Translations under genes and position numbers: made by a program | From: CAZUXY01 sp964624235 | Lineage (GTDB): Bacteria > Spirochaetota > UBA4802 > UBA5368 | Direction of reading: 5' to 3' | Length of the DNA stretch: 47,341 bases | Assembly: GCA_964624235.1 (NCBI GenBank) | Contig: CAZUXY010000038.1 | Span: 1 to 47,341 of the forward strand | Shown here: positions 1 through 8,270 of the stretch, piece after piece | How positions within the stretch are numbered: position 1 is the first letter of the stretch | Layout of the letters: every line of letters starts with the position of its first letter | Notes under the pieces: generated by a model | What the model was told of the DNA's origin: nothing | The model's database searches: none | Seen by the model: the letters and a program-made list of their open reading frames with translations, nothing else

Positions 1-374
1 AAAGCCCTGATCAAAACCACGGGTGCAATATAACCGAAAATACCCGATTCGGTGATTCCATAGAGATCAAATATCTTTCCGTCAGGGTCGCATGCAATAG
101 TAAAAGGGAAATCATCTTTTTTAAAAACAGCACGTACCGTTTCGGGTGAACTCTGAATAATTACAATCCCCTGAAGGTCACTTTCTTTTACTTTATACCA
201 CTCCTTCCTGAGTTCAGCAATTTTCATCTGGCACAAAGGACATCCCACATATCTGATAAAATATACTATTACATTATTTTTCTTTAAACTGTCATAAAGA
301 CTTTTAGTTTCCTGCCACGGTGTGTTATAGGTAAAGTCCGGAGCGGCGCTGCCGCTTGGCATTTTCATTTTCAT
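1..374 (-). CDS. Redoxin (AhpC/TSA, thioredoxin-fold) protein, C-terminus cut by the window edge
   Basis: The minus-strand frame runs from an ATG at 374 to the left edge, so about 124 N-terminal residues are visible. It opens with the redoxin pattern 'GSAAPDFTY', then a hydrophobic strand ('VIVYFIRYVGCPLC'), a strand with 'IVIIQSSPE', and a 'DPDGKIFDLYGI' segment. This is the order of strands in peroxiredoxin-like proteins of the AhpC/TSA superfamily. The putative redox centre is CPLC, a CxxC arrangement, so a thioredoxin-like disulfide chemistry is possible. A GAGG ribosome site lies about six bases upstream of ATG 374. An in-frame ATG at 404 has no such site. Substrate and partner cannot be told from the fragment. 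Confidence 0.75.
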   Translation of the reverse strand, partial: MKMKMPSGSAAPDFTYNTPWQETKSLYDSLKKNNVIVYFIRYVGCPLCQMKIAELRKEWYKVKESDLQGIVIIQSSPETVRAVFKKDDFPFTIACDPDGKIFDLYGITESGIFGYIAPVVLIRA

Positions 375-577
375 ATAGACCTCATGTATTTCACTGGTTT
401 GCATTTATAGACATCGGACGGAATCTCAGTTGGCTTCTTGTGTTGCTTTTTGTAACCTGAACGTTGCGATACTGTATGTACTGAAGTCATAATCCAACCC
501 GAATTAAAATTCAACCCTTTTATAAATTACCACGATGTGATTTCACTTGACGGTCTCGTTTAAACCTTTTTCACGTT

Positions 578-1471
578 TCAGGATACCATTTCAGTGATTA
601 TATCTTTTACCGATTTGATCTCCCTCATCAGAGCACTCACCTGACCTCCCCCGGCCGGGAAAAGATCGAAATTGCCAGAGTTCCATGCTTCCGGTGCATT
701 CATCAGATTATAAGCTGATAAAATGTCCGTAGCGCTGTTATTCATCATTTCTCTGAGTTTCTTGTTTACTACCACACGCATGCGCATTTTACCCAGAGGC
801 AACAGGTCAGTATCTTCCTCTCCGCATTCCAGGATCGCTTTCTTCCATGAATCATGAGCCGGGCTTTCATGTGATACAATGAATCTGGTCCCTATTTGTA
901 CACCCTGGGCACCCAGTGCCAGTGAGGCATGGTAACCCCTTGAATCCGCAATCCCACCTGCAGCAACAACCGGCACCTTCACGTTATCGACGACCAGAGG
1001 AACCAGAACCATTGTTGACAGTTCGGACTTATTCGATCTTAATCCTCCGGATTCAGCCCCAGTTGCCACTATACCGTCAACCCCTGCGTCTTCAGCCCTC
1101 TTCGCATGTGCGACCGATAACAGAACATGCAGCCCCTTCATCCCCAGTCCATGTATTACGGGATACAGACCTTTGGGATTACCTGTAGAAGTAGTTACGG
1201 TTTTGACGCCTGATTCGGCAAGCACTTCCAGTATAGCCGTTGTTGCCGGATTCATCAACATGACATTTGCGCCAAACGTCCGTGAGGTAAGATCCTTGAC
1301 GTCCTGAACCATCTTCTTTACCTGTTCTTTATCGCTGGCGAATCCAAGCGCCAGCATTCCAAAACCTCCCGCCTCAGATACGGCCGCCACGAGTTCAGGA
1401 CTGTTTAACGCGCCTATCGGCCCCTGCAAAACCGGATAGCGTGAACCCAGAATTTCCAACAGCTTCGACAT
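578..1471 (-). CDS. Nitronate monooxygenase / FabK-like FMN flavoprotein with altered active-site His
   Basis: 297 aa TIM-barrel flavoprotein of the 2-nitropropane dioxygenase family (nitronate monooxygenase, enoyl-ACP reductase FabK and relatives). Visible motifs are the N-terminal 'YPVLQGPIG', 'AVSEAGGFGMLA', the FMN-phosphate strand 'VPVVAAGGIAD' and 'GAQGVQIGTRF'. Family members usually have a catalytic His in an 'E-x-GGH' type motif. Here the motif reads 'GAESGGLRSN', placing Leu at residue 144, so ordinary nitronate or enoyl-ACP chemistry is doubtful. Start 1471 is chosen because AGGAGG lies seven bases upstream; the frame also opens 14 codons earlier without support. It follows the thiolase gene by 72 bp on the same strand and probably shares its transcript. 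The fold is well supported, the substrate is unknown. Confidence 0.8.
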   Translation of the reverse strand: MSKLLEILGSRYPVLQGPIGALNSPELVAAVSEAGGFGMLALGFASDKEQVKKMVQDVKDLTSRTFGANVMLMNPATTAILEVLAESGVKTVTTSTGNPKGLYPVIHGLGMKGLHVLLSVAHAKRAEDAGVDGIVATGAESGGLRSNKSELSTMVLVPLVVDNVKVPVVAAGGIADSRGYHASLALGAQGVQIGTRFIVSHESPAHDSWKKAILECGEEDTDLLPLGKMRMRVVVNKKLREMMNNSATDILSAYNLMNAPEAWNSGNFDLFPAGGGQVSALMREIKSVKDIITEMVS

Positions 1472-1543
1472 CGAAGTTCCTCCTGAAATAAACGACATTT
1501 GCTGGAACATCATTGATCAAACGTAATACTTCCTGGTTGTTTC

Positions 1544-2734
1544 TTAACTGTCGGCGTTTTCAATAATCATGGTCACCGATTCAGCCCCTCCAAGGCATAG
1601 AGAAGCCGCTCCAAGCTGCGCATTTCTTCTTTTCATTTCATGCAACAAGGTGGTTAATACCCTTGCTCCGGATGCCCCTATTGGATGACCCATGGCAATT
1701 GCACCACCGTTTACGTTCACCTTTCCTGGATCCAGATCAAGTTCGCGCATTATCGCCACAGTCGAACCGGAAAACGCCTCATTGATTTCATGAAGGTCCA
1801 TGTCGCCGGCTGTTACCCCGGCTTTTTTACATACTCCTGGAATGGAGTAGATAGGAGCCATCAGCACGTACTGTAATTCAATCCCGGCGGTACCCGAGGC
1901 CCGTATCACCGCCAGGGGTTTTATTCCATGCTTCAGTGCGGCTTCCCTGCTCATCACCACCACCGCGGATGCACCGTCGCTGATTACCGAGGAATTTCCG
2001 GCAGTGGCGTATCCGTTCCTCTGGAATGCCGGTCTCATGCCGGAGAGAAGTTCCATTGATGTTTCCCTTGGGCATTCATCTGTGTCGAATACAACTTCTT
2101 CCTTTTTCTTATTCCGCACTTTTACAGGGACAATTTCATCTTTAAAAACTCCGTTTTTTATCGCGGCGAGGGATCTTCTATATGACCCAAGGGCGTATTC
2201 ATCCTGTTCTGTCCTGGATACTCCCCATTTTTCCGATACCAGATCATTGCTTATACCCATATGAAAATCGTTAACCACGTCCCACAGCCCGTCATGGACC
2301 ATATGATCGACCATCGGCGCATCACCCATCCTGCATCCCCACCTCGCACCGGGAAGATAGTAGGGCGCCATGCTCATATTCTCCATACCGCCCGCAACCG
2401 CCGTATCACAATATCCCGAACGTATTAATTCAGATGCCATAACAACGCTCATGAGCCCCGATCCGCATACCTTGTTTATGGTGTTGCATCCCGCATCCAT
2501 CGGCATCCCCGCCTTGATGGCCGCCTGTCGCGCCGGATTCTGTCCATAACCGCACGGCAGGACAATACCCATTATTACTTCCTGAATGTCTTTGTTCGCC
2601 AGACCTGATCTTCTTACGGCCTCCCTGATGACGATCGCTCCGAGTTCGGTCGCACCGGTATCCGATAACGCACCGCCGTACGCACCCAGCGGTGTTCTGA
2701 CAGTGCTTATAATAACAGGTTCTCTGGCGTTCAT
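1544..2734 (-). CDS. Acetyl-CoA acetyltransferase / 3-ketoacyl-CoA thiolase
   Basis: 396 aa, the usual thiolase length, when begun at ATG 2734 ('MNAREPVIIS'). A GTG 16 codons earlier is also open but gives an unusual N-terminus. The reactive cysteine is C90 in 'NKVCGSGLMS'. The Asn and His of the active site are in 'NEAFS' and 'GHPIGASGAR', and the second cysteine is in 'SLCLGG'. The final motif is normally CxGGGxG but here reads CLGGAES, so the Gly-rich oxyanion turn is changed. The enzyme would condense or cleave acyl-CoA units in the cytoplasm. It lies between the aminotransferase pair and the NMO-like flavoprotein on one strand. That could be a dedicated catabolic pathway rather than general beta-oxidation, which has its own thiolase near 42.4 kb. 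Confidence 0.88.
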   Translation of the reverse strand: MNAREPVIISTVRTPLGAYGGALSDTGATELGAIVIREAVRRSGLANKDIQEVIMGIVLPCGYGQNPARQAAIKAGMPMDAGCNTINKVCGSGLMSVVMASELIRSGYCDTAVAGGMENMSMAPYYLPGARWGCRMGDAPMVDHMVHDGLWDVVNDFHMGISNDLVSEKWGVSRTEQDEYALGSYRRSLAAIKNGVFKDEIVPVKVRNKKKEEVVFDTDECPRETSMELLSGMRPAFQRNGYATAGNSSVISDGASAVVVMSREAALKHGIKPLAVIRASGTAGIELQYVLMAPIYSIPGVCKKAGVTAGDMDLHEINEAFSGSTVAIMRELDLDPGKVNVNGGAIAMGHPIGASGARVLTTLLHEMKRRNAQLGAASLCLGGAESVTMIIENADS

Positions 2735-2833
2735 AATTCTCTTTCCCTTTGTGTATAGATTTTTAAAATCATTCTCAGACACTGATTTAATTATGAATAA
2801 ATTGACATTACAGGATTTAACACGGTACCTGAA

Positions 2834-4063
2834 TTATATCTCCTTCATGCAAGAGCTTAACGCATCTACGATAGTATTCACCTCTTTTTCGGTGATCAGC
2901 AGACTCGGCCGAAACACGATTGAACCTCTCGCTACCGTTCCAGGCGCCGCAAGTACACCTTTAGAAGAAAGCGCCCTGCATACGTCGACCGCACGGCGAT
3001 GTGATCCTGTTTCTACGGCAACCAGAAGACCCATGCCCGTAACCGATGAAATTATATCCGGATAAAGTCGCGCAGTATATTCTAAACCTTCTGCGAGTTT
3101 TTTCCCCATGAACATTGCATTTGCCCACGGCTTTTTCATCTCGTATACCTCAAGGACTTTCATGGCGACGCGACATCCAACGTCAGTTCCCCCGAAAGTC
3201 GAAAGATGGATCAGTGGATGCCTGTTCATGAAACGGTTCAGGCGTTTTGAGAATACAGTAGCGGCGATGGGAAACACTCCCGCACCCATTGCTTCACCTA
3301 TAATCAACACATCTGGACTAATCCCGGAATATTCAAAACAGAATTTTCTGCCCGAACGCCCCATTCCGCTCTGTGTTTCATCAAATATCAGTATCGACCT
3401 GTTATGGTCACATAAGCGTCTGAGTTCATAAAGAAAATTTTTTTCGGCAACGCGACAGCTATTCTCGGCCTGTATCGTTTCCACGATTACCGCTGCCGTT
3501 CTGTTCCCGATTGCCCGGGCGGCTTCATTTATATTGCCGTGTTTAATCATCCTGATCCCAGGGATAAGGGGACCGAAGTTCTCCTTATCCTTCCGATCAG
3601 ATAAAGAGAGGGCAAATCCCGTATGCCCGTGCCATGCTCCTTCAAAGCATACGATTTCCTGGCGGTGTGTATACCCTCGTGCAAGCTTACAGGCGAAATC
3701 CACCGTCTCCCCTCTGACAACGCTGAAAACAACACATGGAAGATTCCCCGGGACGAATTCTGACAATTTCTGTGCTAAAAAGGCCTTTTCTCCCGATATC
3801 ATCGGAAAGTTTCCCTGATCGGTTTCATGAATGGCCCTTTTCAGTTCCGCTACCACCTCAGTCGGTCTTCTTCCCAGATTGAAGGTACCCTCATTGCCGA
3901 TGCAGTCTATATACCTCTTCCCATCGGCACCGTAAATCCATGAGCCTTCGCATCTCACCTCCAGAATATCGTGTCCGAGGTCTCTGATGCGTTTCAACCG
4001 GCTTTTGTTGATCAGCCTGCCGTATTGTTCGAATACATCCCTGTCACGATACCCGAAGGCCAT
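2834..4063 (-). CDS. Class-III aminotransferase-fold protein lacking the PLP lysine
   Basis: 409 aa with the class-III aminotransferase layout: 'WIYGADGKRYID', 'AWHGHTGFALS', 'AAVIVETIQAE', 'ILIFDETQSGMGRSGR' (the Asp that contacts the pyridine nitrogen is present) and 'FGGTDVGCRVAMKVL'. The segment that should carry the Schiff-base lysine reads 'LIIGEAMGAGVFP', with Glu257 where the family has Lys (codon on the complement of 3293-3295). The upstream 'SGTEA' segment is also changed ('SVVRGETVDFACK'). It should therefore not act as a normal transaminase; it may be a partner subunit or a PLP-independent relative. ATG 4063 is preferred because GGGAGG precedes it. It lies two bases after the stop of the lysine-containing paralogue, implying coupled translation. 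Confidence 0.82.
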   Translation of the reverse strand: MAFGYRDRDVFEQYGRLINKSRLKRIRDLGHDILEVRCEGSWIYGADGKRYIDCIGNEGTFNLGRRPTEVVAELKRAIHETDQGNFPMISGEKAFLAQKLSEFVPGNLPCVVFSVVRGETVDFACKLARGYTHRQEIVCFEGAWHGHTGFALSLSDRKDKENFGPLIPGIRMIKHGNINEAARAIGNRTAAVIVETIQAENSCRVAEKNFLYELRRLCDHNRSILIFDETQSGMGRSGRKFCFEYSGISPDVLIIGEAMGAGVFPIAATVFSKRLNRFMNRHPLIHLSTFGGTDVGCRVAMKVLEVYEMKKPWANAMFMGKKLAEGLEYTARLYPDIISSVTGMGLLVAVETGSHRRAVDVCRALSSKGVLAAPGTVARGSIVFRPSLLITEKEVNTIVDALSSCMKEI

Positions 4064-4065
4064 AA

Positions 4066-5520
4066 TCAACCGCCTCCCTTTTTCCCGAAGAGCCGCTGAA
4101 CAATGTCTTCCAATGATCGTATCCAGTTGAATAACACCGTCTGTACCTTTTCATTATTCAGTAGTCTCAGTATAAAAGGAACGCGTGCGGCAGGTATCGC
4201 GAAGGGGAGCAGGGTTTTCATTGAATCAACGGCTTTTTCTATAGCCGAGATAAGATCCCTGATGTCCTTTTCGCCGGCGACCAGAGGAATCATGAAGCGC
4301 ATAACCTGTGGCGCGTTGCCTGAATAAGCCGCAAAAACACCGTTCCTGGCCAGCGCATCCGACATCATGGGTCCCATGAACTCATGTATATACTCGAGGC
4401 CCAGCATAAGTCCCCTGCCACGCACCTCACGGATTATTTCGGGATTATCTGAACGTAGCCGTTCCAGCGCTTTTTTGAGCAATTCGCCTTTTTCACGCGC
4501 ATTTTCCCATAATTTTTCTTTTTGAATAAAATCCAGCACTTTGAGAGAGACATAACACCCAAGATCGGTTCCCCCCGAAACGGAGGTATGGAAATCAGGG
4601 TTCTTATTAATATAATTGACCAGTATGTCCCGATCCCGGTAGATAATGGCTCCATTAGGATATATACCGCCACCCAGGGATTTTGCAACTACCATGATGT
4701 CGGGTACCACGCCTGAATGCTCAGCGGCGAAGATGCGCCCTGTTCGGCAGAACCCCGTCTGGATCTCATCGAAAATCAGCACGATGCCGTATCGGTCGCA
4801 GATGGACCTTAAACCTCTCAGGTAATCATCTTCGGCGATGAATATGCCGGCCTCTCCCTGTACCGGTTCAACAATAACGGCCGCAATGGACTCGTTCGCC
4901 GCTTCTTCGACTTTCGTTAAATCGTTCAGCGGTACAAAATGAAAGTCGGGCATCAGCGGTTCGCAGTAAGAGCGATAATGCGCTTTGCCGTTGGCGGATA
5001 ACGCAAAACCGGTATGACCGTGATACGCCTTAACAGTAGAAATTACACCGCTTCTTCCCGTCGATCCCCTCGCCAGCTTCAAGGCGCCGTCCACCGCGTC
5101 GCCTCCGCCGGATACGAAAATAACATGGTTGAGGTCCCCTGGTGCGATCTGTACCAGTGCTTCCGCCAGGGCTACCTTGTACGGTGATACCATGGACTGG
5201 TTTCCCATATCCAGCATGTCCAGCGCTTCATCCAGCGCCTTAATAATTTCCGGATTCCCGCGCCCTACATTGAAACAGCCCGCAGAAGAAAAGCAGTCGA
5301 TCATTTCCCTTCCGTTTTCCGGATCAATAAACCGAACGCCCTTTCTTTCGGTTTCAATGATATCCAGATGTCCTGCTTTGAGGTACTTAACCTGACCGCG
5401 ATTGATATGACGCGAAAAAAGATTTACTATAATATTCTTTTTATCCCGTCCCATCACCCCGGGGCCGGGAAATCTTTTATTCATTTCCTGATTTTTCTGT
5501 TTTTCTTTTGATGTATCCAT
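4066..5520 (-). CDS. Class-III PLP-dependent aminotransferase
   Basis: 484 aa from ATG 5520. The start is uncertain: a TTG at 5550 and later ATGs are open and none has a convincing ribosome site. Class-III landmarks are 'RFIDPENGREMIDC', 'AYHGHTGFALSA', 'AAVIVEPVQGEAGI', 'VLIFDEIQTGFCRTGR' and the PLP lysine in 'MVVAKSLGGG' (K280). The family transfers amino groups of omega-amino acids, diamines or GABA-like compounds, and some members are mutases. After the fold ends near residue 430 there is an extra hydrophobic tail of about 45 residues ('FAIPAARVPFILRLLNN', ending 'FGKKGGG'), which might be a membrane or partner contact. Its nearest visible relative is the next gene, which has lost the lysine. 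The substrate cannot be deduced. Confidence 0.85.
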   Translation of the reverse strand: MDTSKEKQKNQEMNKRFPGPGVMGRDKKNIIVNLFSRHINRGQVKYLKAGHLDIIETERKGVRFIDPENGREMIDCFSSAGCFNVGRGNPEIIKALDEALDMLDMGNQSMVSPYKVALAEALVQIAPGDLNHVIFVSGGGDAVDGALKLARGSTGRSGVISTVKAYHGHTGFALSANGKAHYRSYCEPLMPDFHFVPLNDLTKVEEAANESIAAVIVEPVQGEAGIFIAEDDYLRGLRSICDRYGIVLIFDEIQTGFCRTGRIFAAEHSGVVPDIMVVAKSLGGGIYPNGAIIYRDRDILVNYINKNPDFHTSVSGGTDLGCYVSLKVLDFIQKEKLWENAREKGELLKKALERLRSDNPEIIREVRGRGLMLGLEYIHEFMGPMMSDALARNGVFAAYSGNAPQVMRFMIPLVAGEKDIRDLISAIEKAVDSMKTLLPFAIPAARVPFILRLLNNEKVQTVLFNWIRSLEDIVQRLFGKKGGG

Positions 5521-5620
5521 GGCAATAACGTATCGGGCCGGATTGAGCAAATTTAGAACAACGGGTGGTTTTAATCAAGATAAAATGAATGAACTGGTTG
5601 GATTTCAAAAACGCATGAAA

Positions 5621-6772
5621 TTAACCGACGGGATTTTCCTTCATTGACTTTTCAATATGCGCATTGATAATCGATTTTGCTTTATGTCCGAAGTCTGATC
5701 CTTTGAATGCGATACCTACATGAAACGATTTGGTTCCCGCTTTGGCAACATAACATACATTTCCCGATAGACGTATGGGCTGCTGCATTTTAAAGATGAG
5801 ACTGAAAAGAACAAAATCCTGTGTGCTGAGAGTTTTCGCCAGTCTTTCGTCCGTAACCTCAATCTTCAAACCGCCGAGGGAGATGTCCAGTACTTTCACT
5901 CGCGTTTCGTCAACCACCTGGTTGGCGTCACGAATTTTTTTGTAGGTTATATCGGCGTCTGATTCAATCCTTTCGATGTCCTCCTGGCCCAATAACCTGT
6001 CAGAAGACGCCACTGATATAATCCCAATAGGGAATTTCCTTTCGTCAATCGTGATGTAATTAATAGGCCGTACTATCATCGAGGTATAGTTTTCCTTCAT
6101 TTGCTGAAATCGTTTCACGATCTCTTCCTTCACATCCGTATGTTTTTTGAAATAATCCGGATCTTCAGCAAAGAATGATGTAGTATCTTCGAAATTTTTG
6201 ATATACAGCGGTTTTCCCGTATCGACCGCATATTTAACTTCCACGGGAAGATCTTTATCATTGTAAAACAACACCTTGCGGTATGCATAATCTTCCAGCT
6301 CCTTTTCACATTCCTTGAAAAACAGCTGTGAGCTCACACTTCTCATGATGCTTGCAGGATTTTCAACGACTTTCAGCACTGTTATATGCCCCACGGTTAA
6401 ATCCCATCGAAGCGAGTCGAACCGCTCGTTTTCACGACCTTCCTGCGCTATATGGCACGAATTTATTCTAAGCACGTATTTGTTCCCATGCCCATTGCTT
6501 TCCATTCTTTCAATAATTGATGCGTCAAATTCCAAATACCTGGTAAGGAGGGTATACAGCTTGGCATGTTCATCGGATATCATGGCATTAAGCTGAATTA
6601 ATAATGTCATGTCTTCATTGAATTCGATTACCTCAATCGGTGAGTCAATGTCCCCGGCCTTAAGGAACAATTTATGTATATTTACATATTTCTTGAACAC
6701 ATGTTCCAGACCCTCAACGTTCGTCACTTTCTTGAAATTCCGAGGCTTGAGTTTTATATATTCCATATGCAC
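5621..6772 (-). CDS. PilZ-domain protein of a spirochaete-type (DUF1577-like) family
   Basis: 383 aa. The last 100 residues carry a PilZ-like strand pattern with 'VKVLDISLGGLKIEV' (D/N-x-S-x-x-G) and 'FHVGIAFKG'. The N-terminal RxxxR half of the canonical c-di-GMP motif is not evident. The long N-terminal part has no catalytic motif I recognise; the overall look recalls the DUF1577 proteins of Leptospira, recalled from memory and not searched. It is probably a cytoplasmic c-di-GMP-related regulator or a structural relative. A GTG at 6772 with GAGG five bases upstream, or the ATG two codons later, could start it. It stands alone, 70 to 100 bp upstream of the aminotransferase pair on the same strand. 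Confidence 0.65.
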   Translation of the reverse strand: MHMEYIKLKPRNFKKVTNVEGLEHVFKKYVNIHKLFLKAGDIDSPIEVIEFNEDMTLLIQLNAMISDEHAKLYTLLTRYLEFDASIIERMESNGHGNKYVLRINSCHIAQEGRENERFDSLRWDLTVGHITVLKVVENPASIMRSVSSQLFFKECEKELEDYAYRKVLFYNDKDLPVEVKYAVDTGKPLYIKNFEDTTSFFAEDPDYFKKHTDVKEEIVKRFQQMKENYTSMIVRPINYITIDERKFPIGIISVASSDRLLGQEDIERIESDADITYKKIRDANQVVDETRVKVLDISLGGLKIEVTDERLAKTLSTQDFVLFSLIFKMQQPIRLSGNVCYVAKAGTKSFHVGIAFKGSDFGHKAKSIINAHIEKSMKENPVG

Positions 6773-7059
6773 ACATGCCTCTTTTTGTTTATAATGTAAA
6801 TTTCAACCCGGACCTGACCGCCCAGGTTTCCGCAGGAGGAGGGAACAACTACCGAAGTAGAAACTGAAGAATTACAATGCACGGTACCCGCAGTCACACA
6901 GTGGTAAACGACAATAAAACCGTTAATGAGTGTATCACGTAATTCATTAAAGTAAACTCATTTTTAAAATTGTTGATTATTTTTTTCTAGCACCCTGTTG
7001 TGTTTCGGGAATCTTTCACGGCCTGAACGGGATCACTTTTTTACCCATCTTTACTGCAT

Positions 7060-8244
7060 TTACAAAAGAAAAACATTTTCGTCCAGAGTTACCCCTGTTG
7101 TATCTTTGATAATATCATACAGGATTCCCGGTGCCTGCTTCAAATCCACCTTGTAATAATCAACGGTCATGCTGTATTCCAGGTGCCCTCCCGGCTTAAC
7201 CGTTCTAACCGGGGAAATCCCTTCCAACTCAAACATGCTGTAATCGCCTGTGGCCGCTATGGCGCCTGAATCATTATAGCAGTCGAAAGCCGTTCCGCCA
7301 TATCTGCCTGATGGGTTCCATGTGTTGTCCACATACAATGCGTTTTCAACCGGAAACGATTTCATCACTATAATAAGACCTTTATCTAAATCAACAGATG
7401 CAATAGCTCCTGTGGATATTTCAGGAGGAATTCCTTTTTTGCCTCTGCACTTCCCGTCGGCCTTTACCAGCACAAAATTTAAACCCTTCTTAACGCGTTC
7501 CCGGGGGAGCGGCTGGTTTGATTTCTCACCGCTCATTCTGTAATCAATAATTTTTTCCACGGCGCCCCGCTTCACCGGTAATATAATCCATGCCGATTCC
7601 CCTGCCTTTACCATGTTAAGGCTCCACGGGGCAATAAGGCCATGATCCTCGTCCCACGTTTCAATTCCGGTATTTATAAAGTCAATAGTCTGACGATAAC
7701 CCGCATGCAAAACACCGTGGTTTGTCATTGATTTTATGCTGTCCGGACAGGGAATGATCGAATAGTATAGTTTTACCAATATTTCAAAAACACTACCCTT
7801 TACATTGTTCATCCTGACCGGTGCCCGCAACAGCACCTCTTTCGGTTCATTTAATTTTTCAATTGAAAAGGATATTTTGTCAAAGGACGGAGGGACCTTC
7901 CAGTTTTCAATCGTGAATTCGCCTGTTCCTTCAGGGAAGTACAGTGACCAGTCGCGTTGCCCCTCCGGCATGGGCCACCATCTGTGACCGCCTTCGGGAT
8001 GATACGGTTTATTAAAATCAGGCTCAAGGATTGCATCACGGTTCAGGAACAGGGGGGATTCTTCATCTGTGCTGTCAAAACAAATGGCTACTACCCTGCC
8101 CGCACAATGCGGACTTACGGCAACTTTACAGGAAAAGGAATCCTTTTTCGAATCATCGTTCTCAGCTTTATTGCCCAGAATTACCGTTTCCCGGTGGTTC
8201 CGGCTAAAAAATTCAACAATCGATCGAAAGGTGTTATTATTCAT
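7060..8244 (-). CDS. Galactose-mutarotase-like carbohydrate-binding protein (DUF6786/DUF4380-like)
   Basis: 394 aa, no signal peptide and no membrane segment. It is rich in beta strands, with aromatic and charged motifs such as 'GGHRWWPMPEGQRDW', 'GLIAPWSLNMV', 'YVDNTWNPSGRYGG' and 'FDCYNDSG'. These resemble the substrate face of the mutarotase-like beta-sandwich superfamily; the 'GGHR.W.PEG' type segment is what suggests it. The gene follows the GPH-type symporter by 26 bp on the same strand, so a role in handling an imported sugar or glycoside is reasonable. The assignment rests on motif impression and context, not on a search, and the enzyme activity, if any, is unknown. The ribosome site is weak (AAGAAA). 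Confidence 0.5.
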   Translation of the reverse strand: MNNNTFRSIVEFFSRNHRETVILGNKAENDDSKKDSFSCKVAVSPHCAGRVVAICFDSTDEESPLFLNRDAILEPDFNKPYHPEGGHRWWPMPEGQRDWSLYFPEGTGEFTIENWKVPPSFDKISFSIEKLNEPKEVLLRAPVRMNNVKGSVFEILVKLYYSIIPCPDSIKSMTNHGVLHAGYRQTIDFINTGIETWDEDHGLIAPWSLNMVKAGESAWIILPVKRGAVEKIIDYRMSGEKSNQPLPRERVKKGLNFVLVKADGKCRGKKGIPPEISTGAIASVDLDKGLIIVMKSFPVENALYVDNTWNPSGRYGGTAFDCYNDSGAIAATGDYSMFELEGISPVRTVKPGGHLEYSMTVDYYKVDLKQAPGILYDIIKDTTGVTLDENVFLL

Positions 8245-8270
8245 ACATTATTTCTTGAATTTTTAATATT

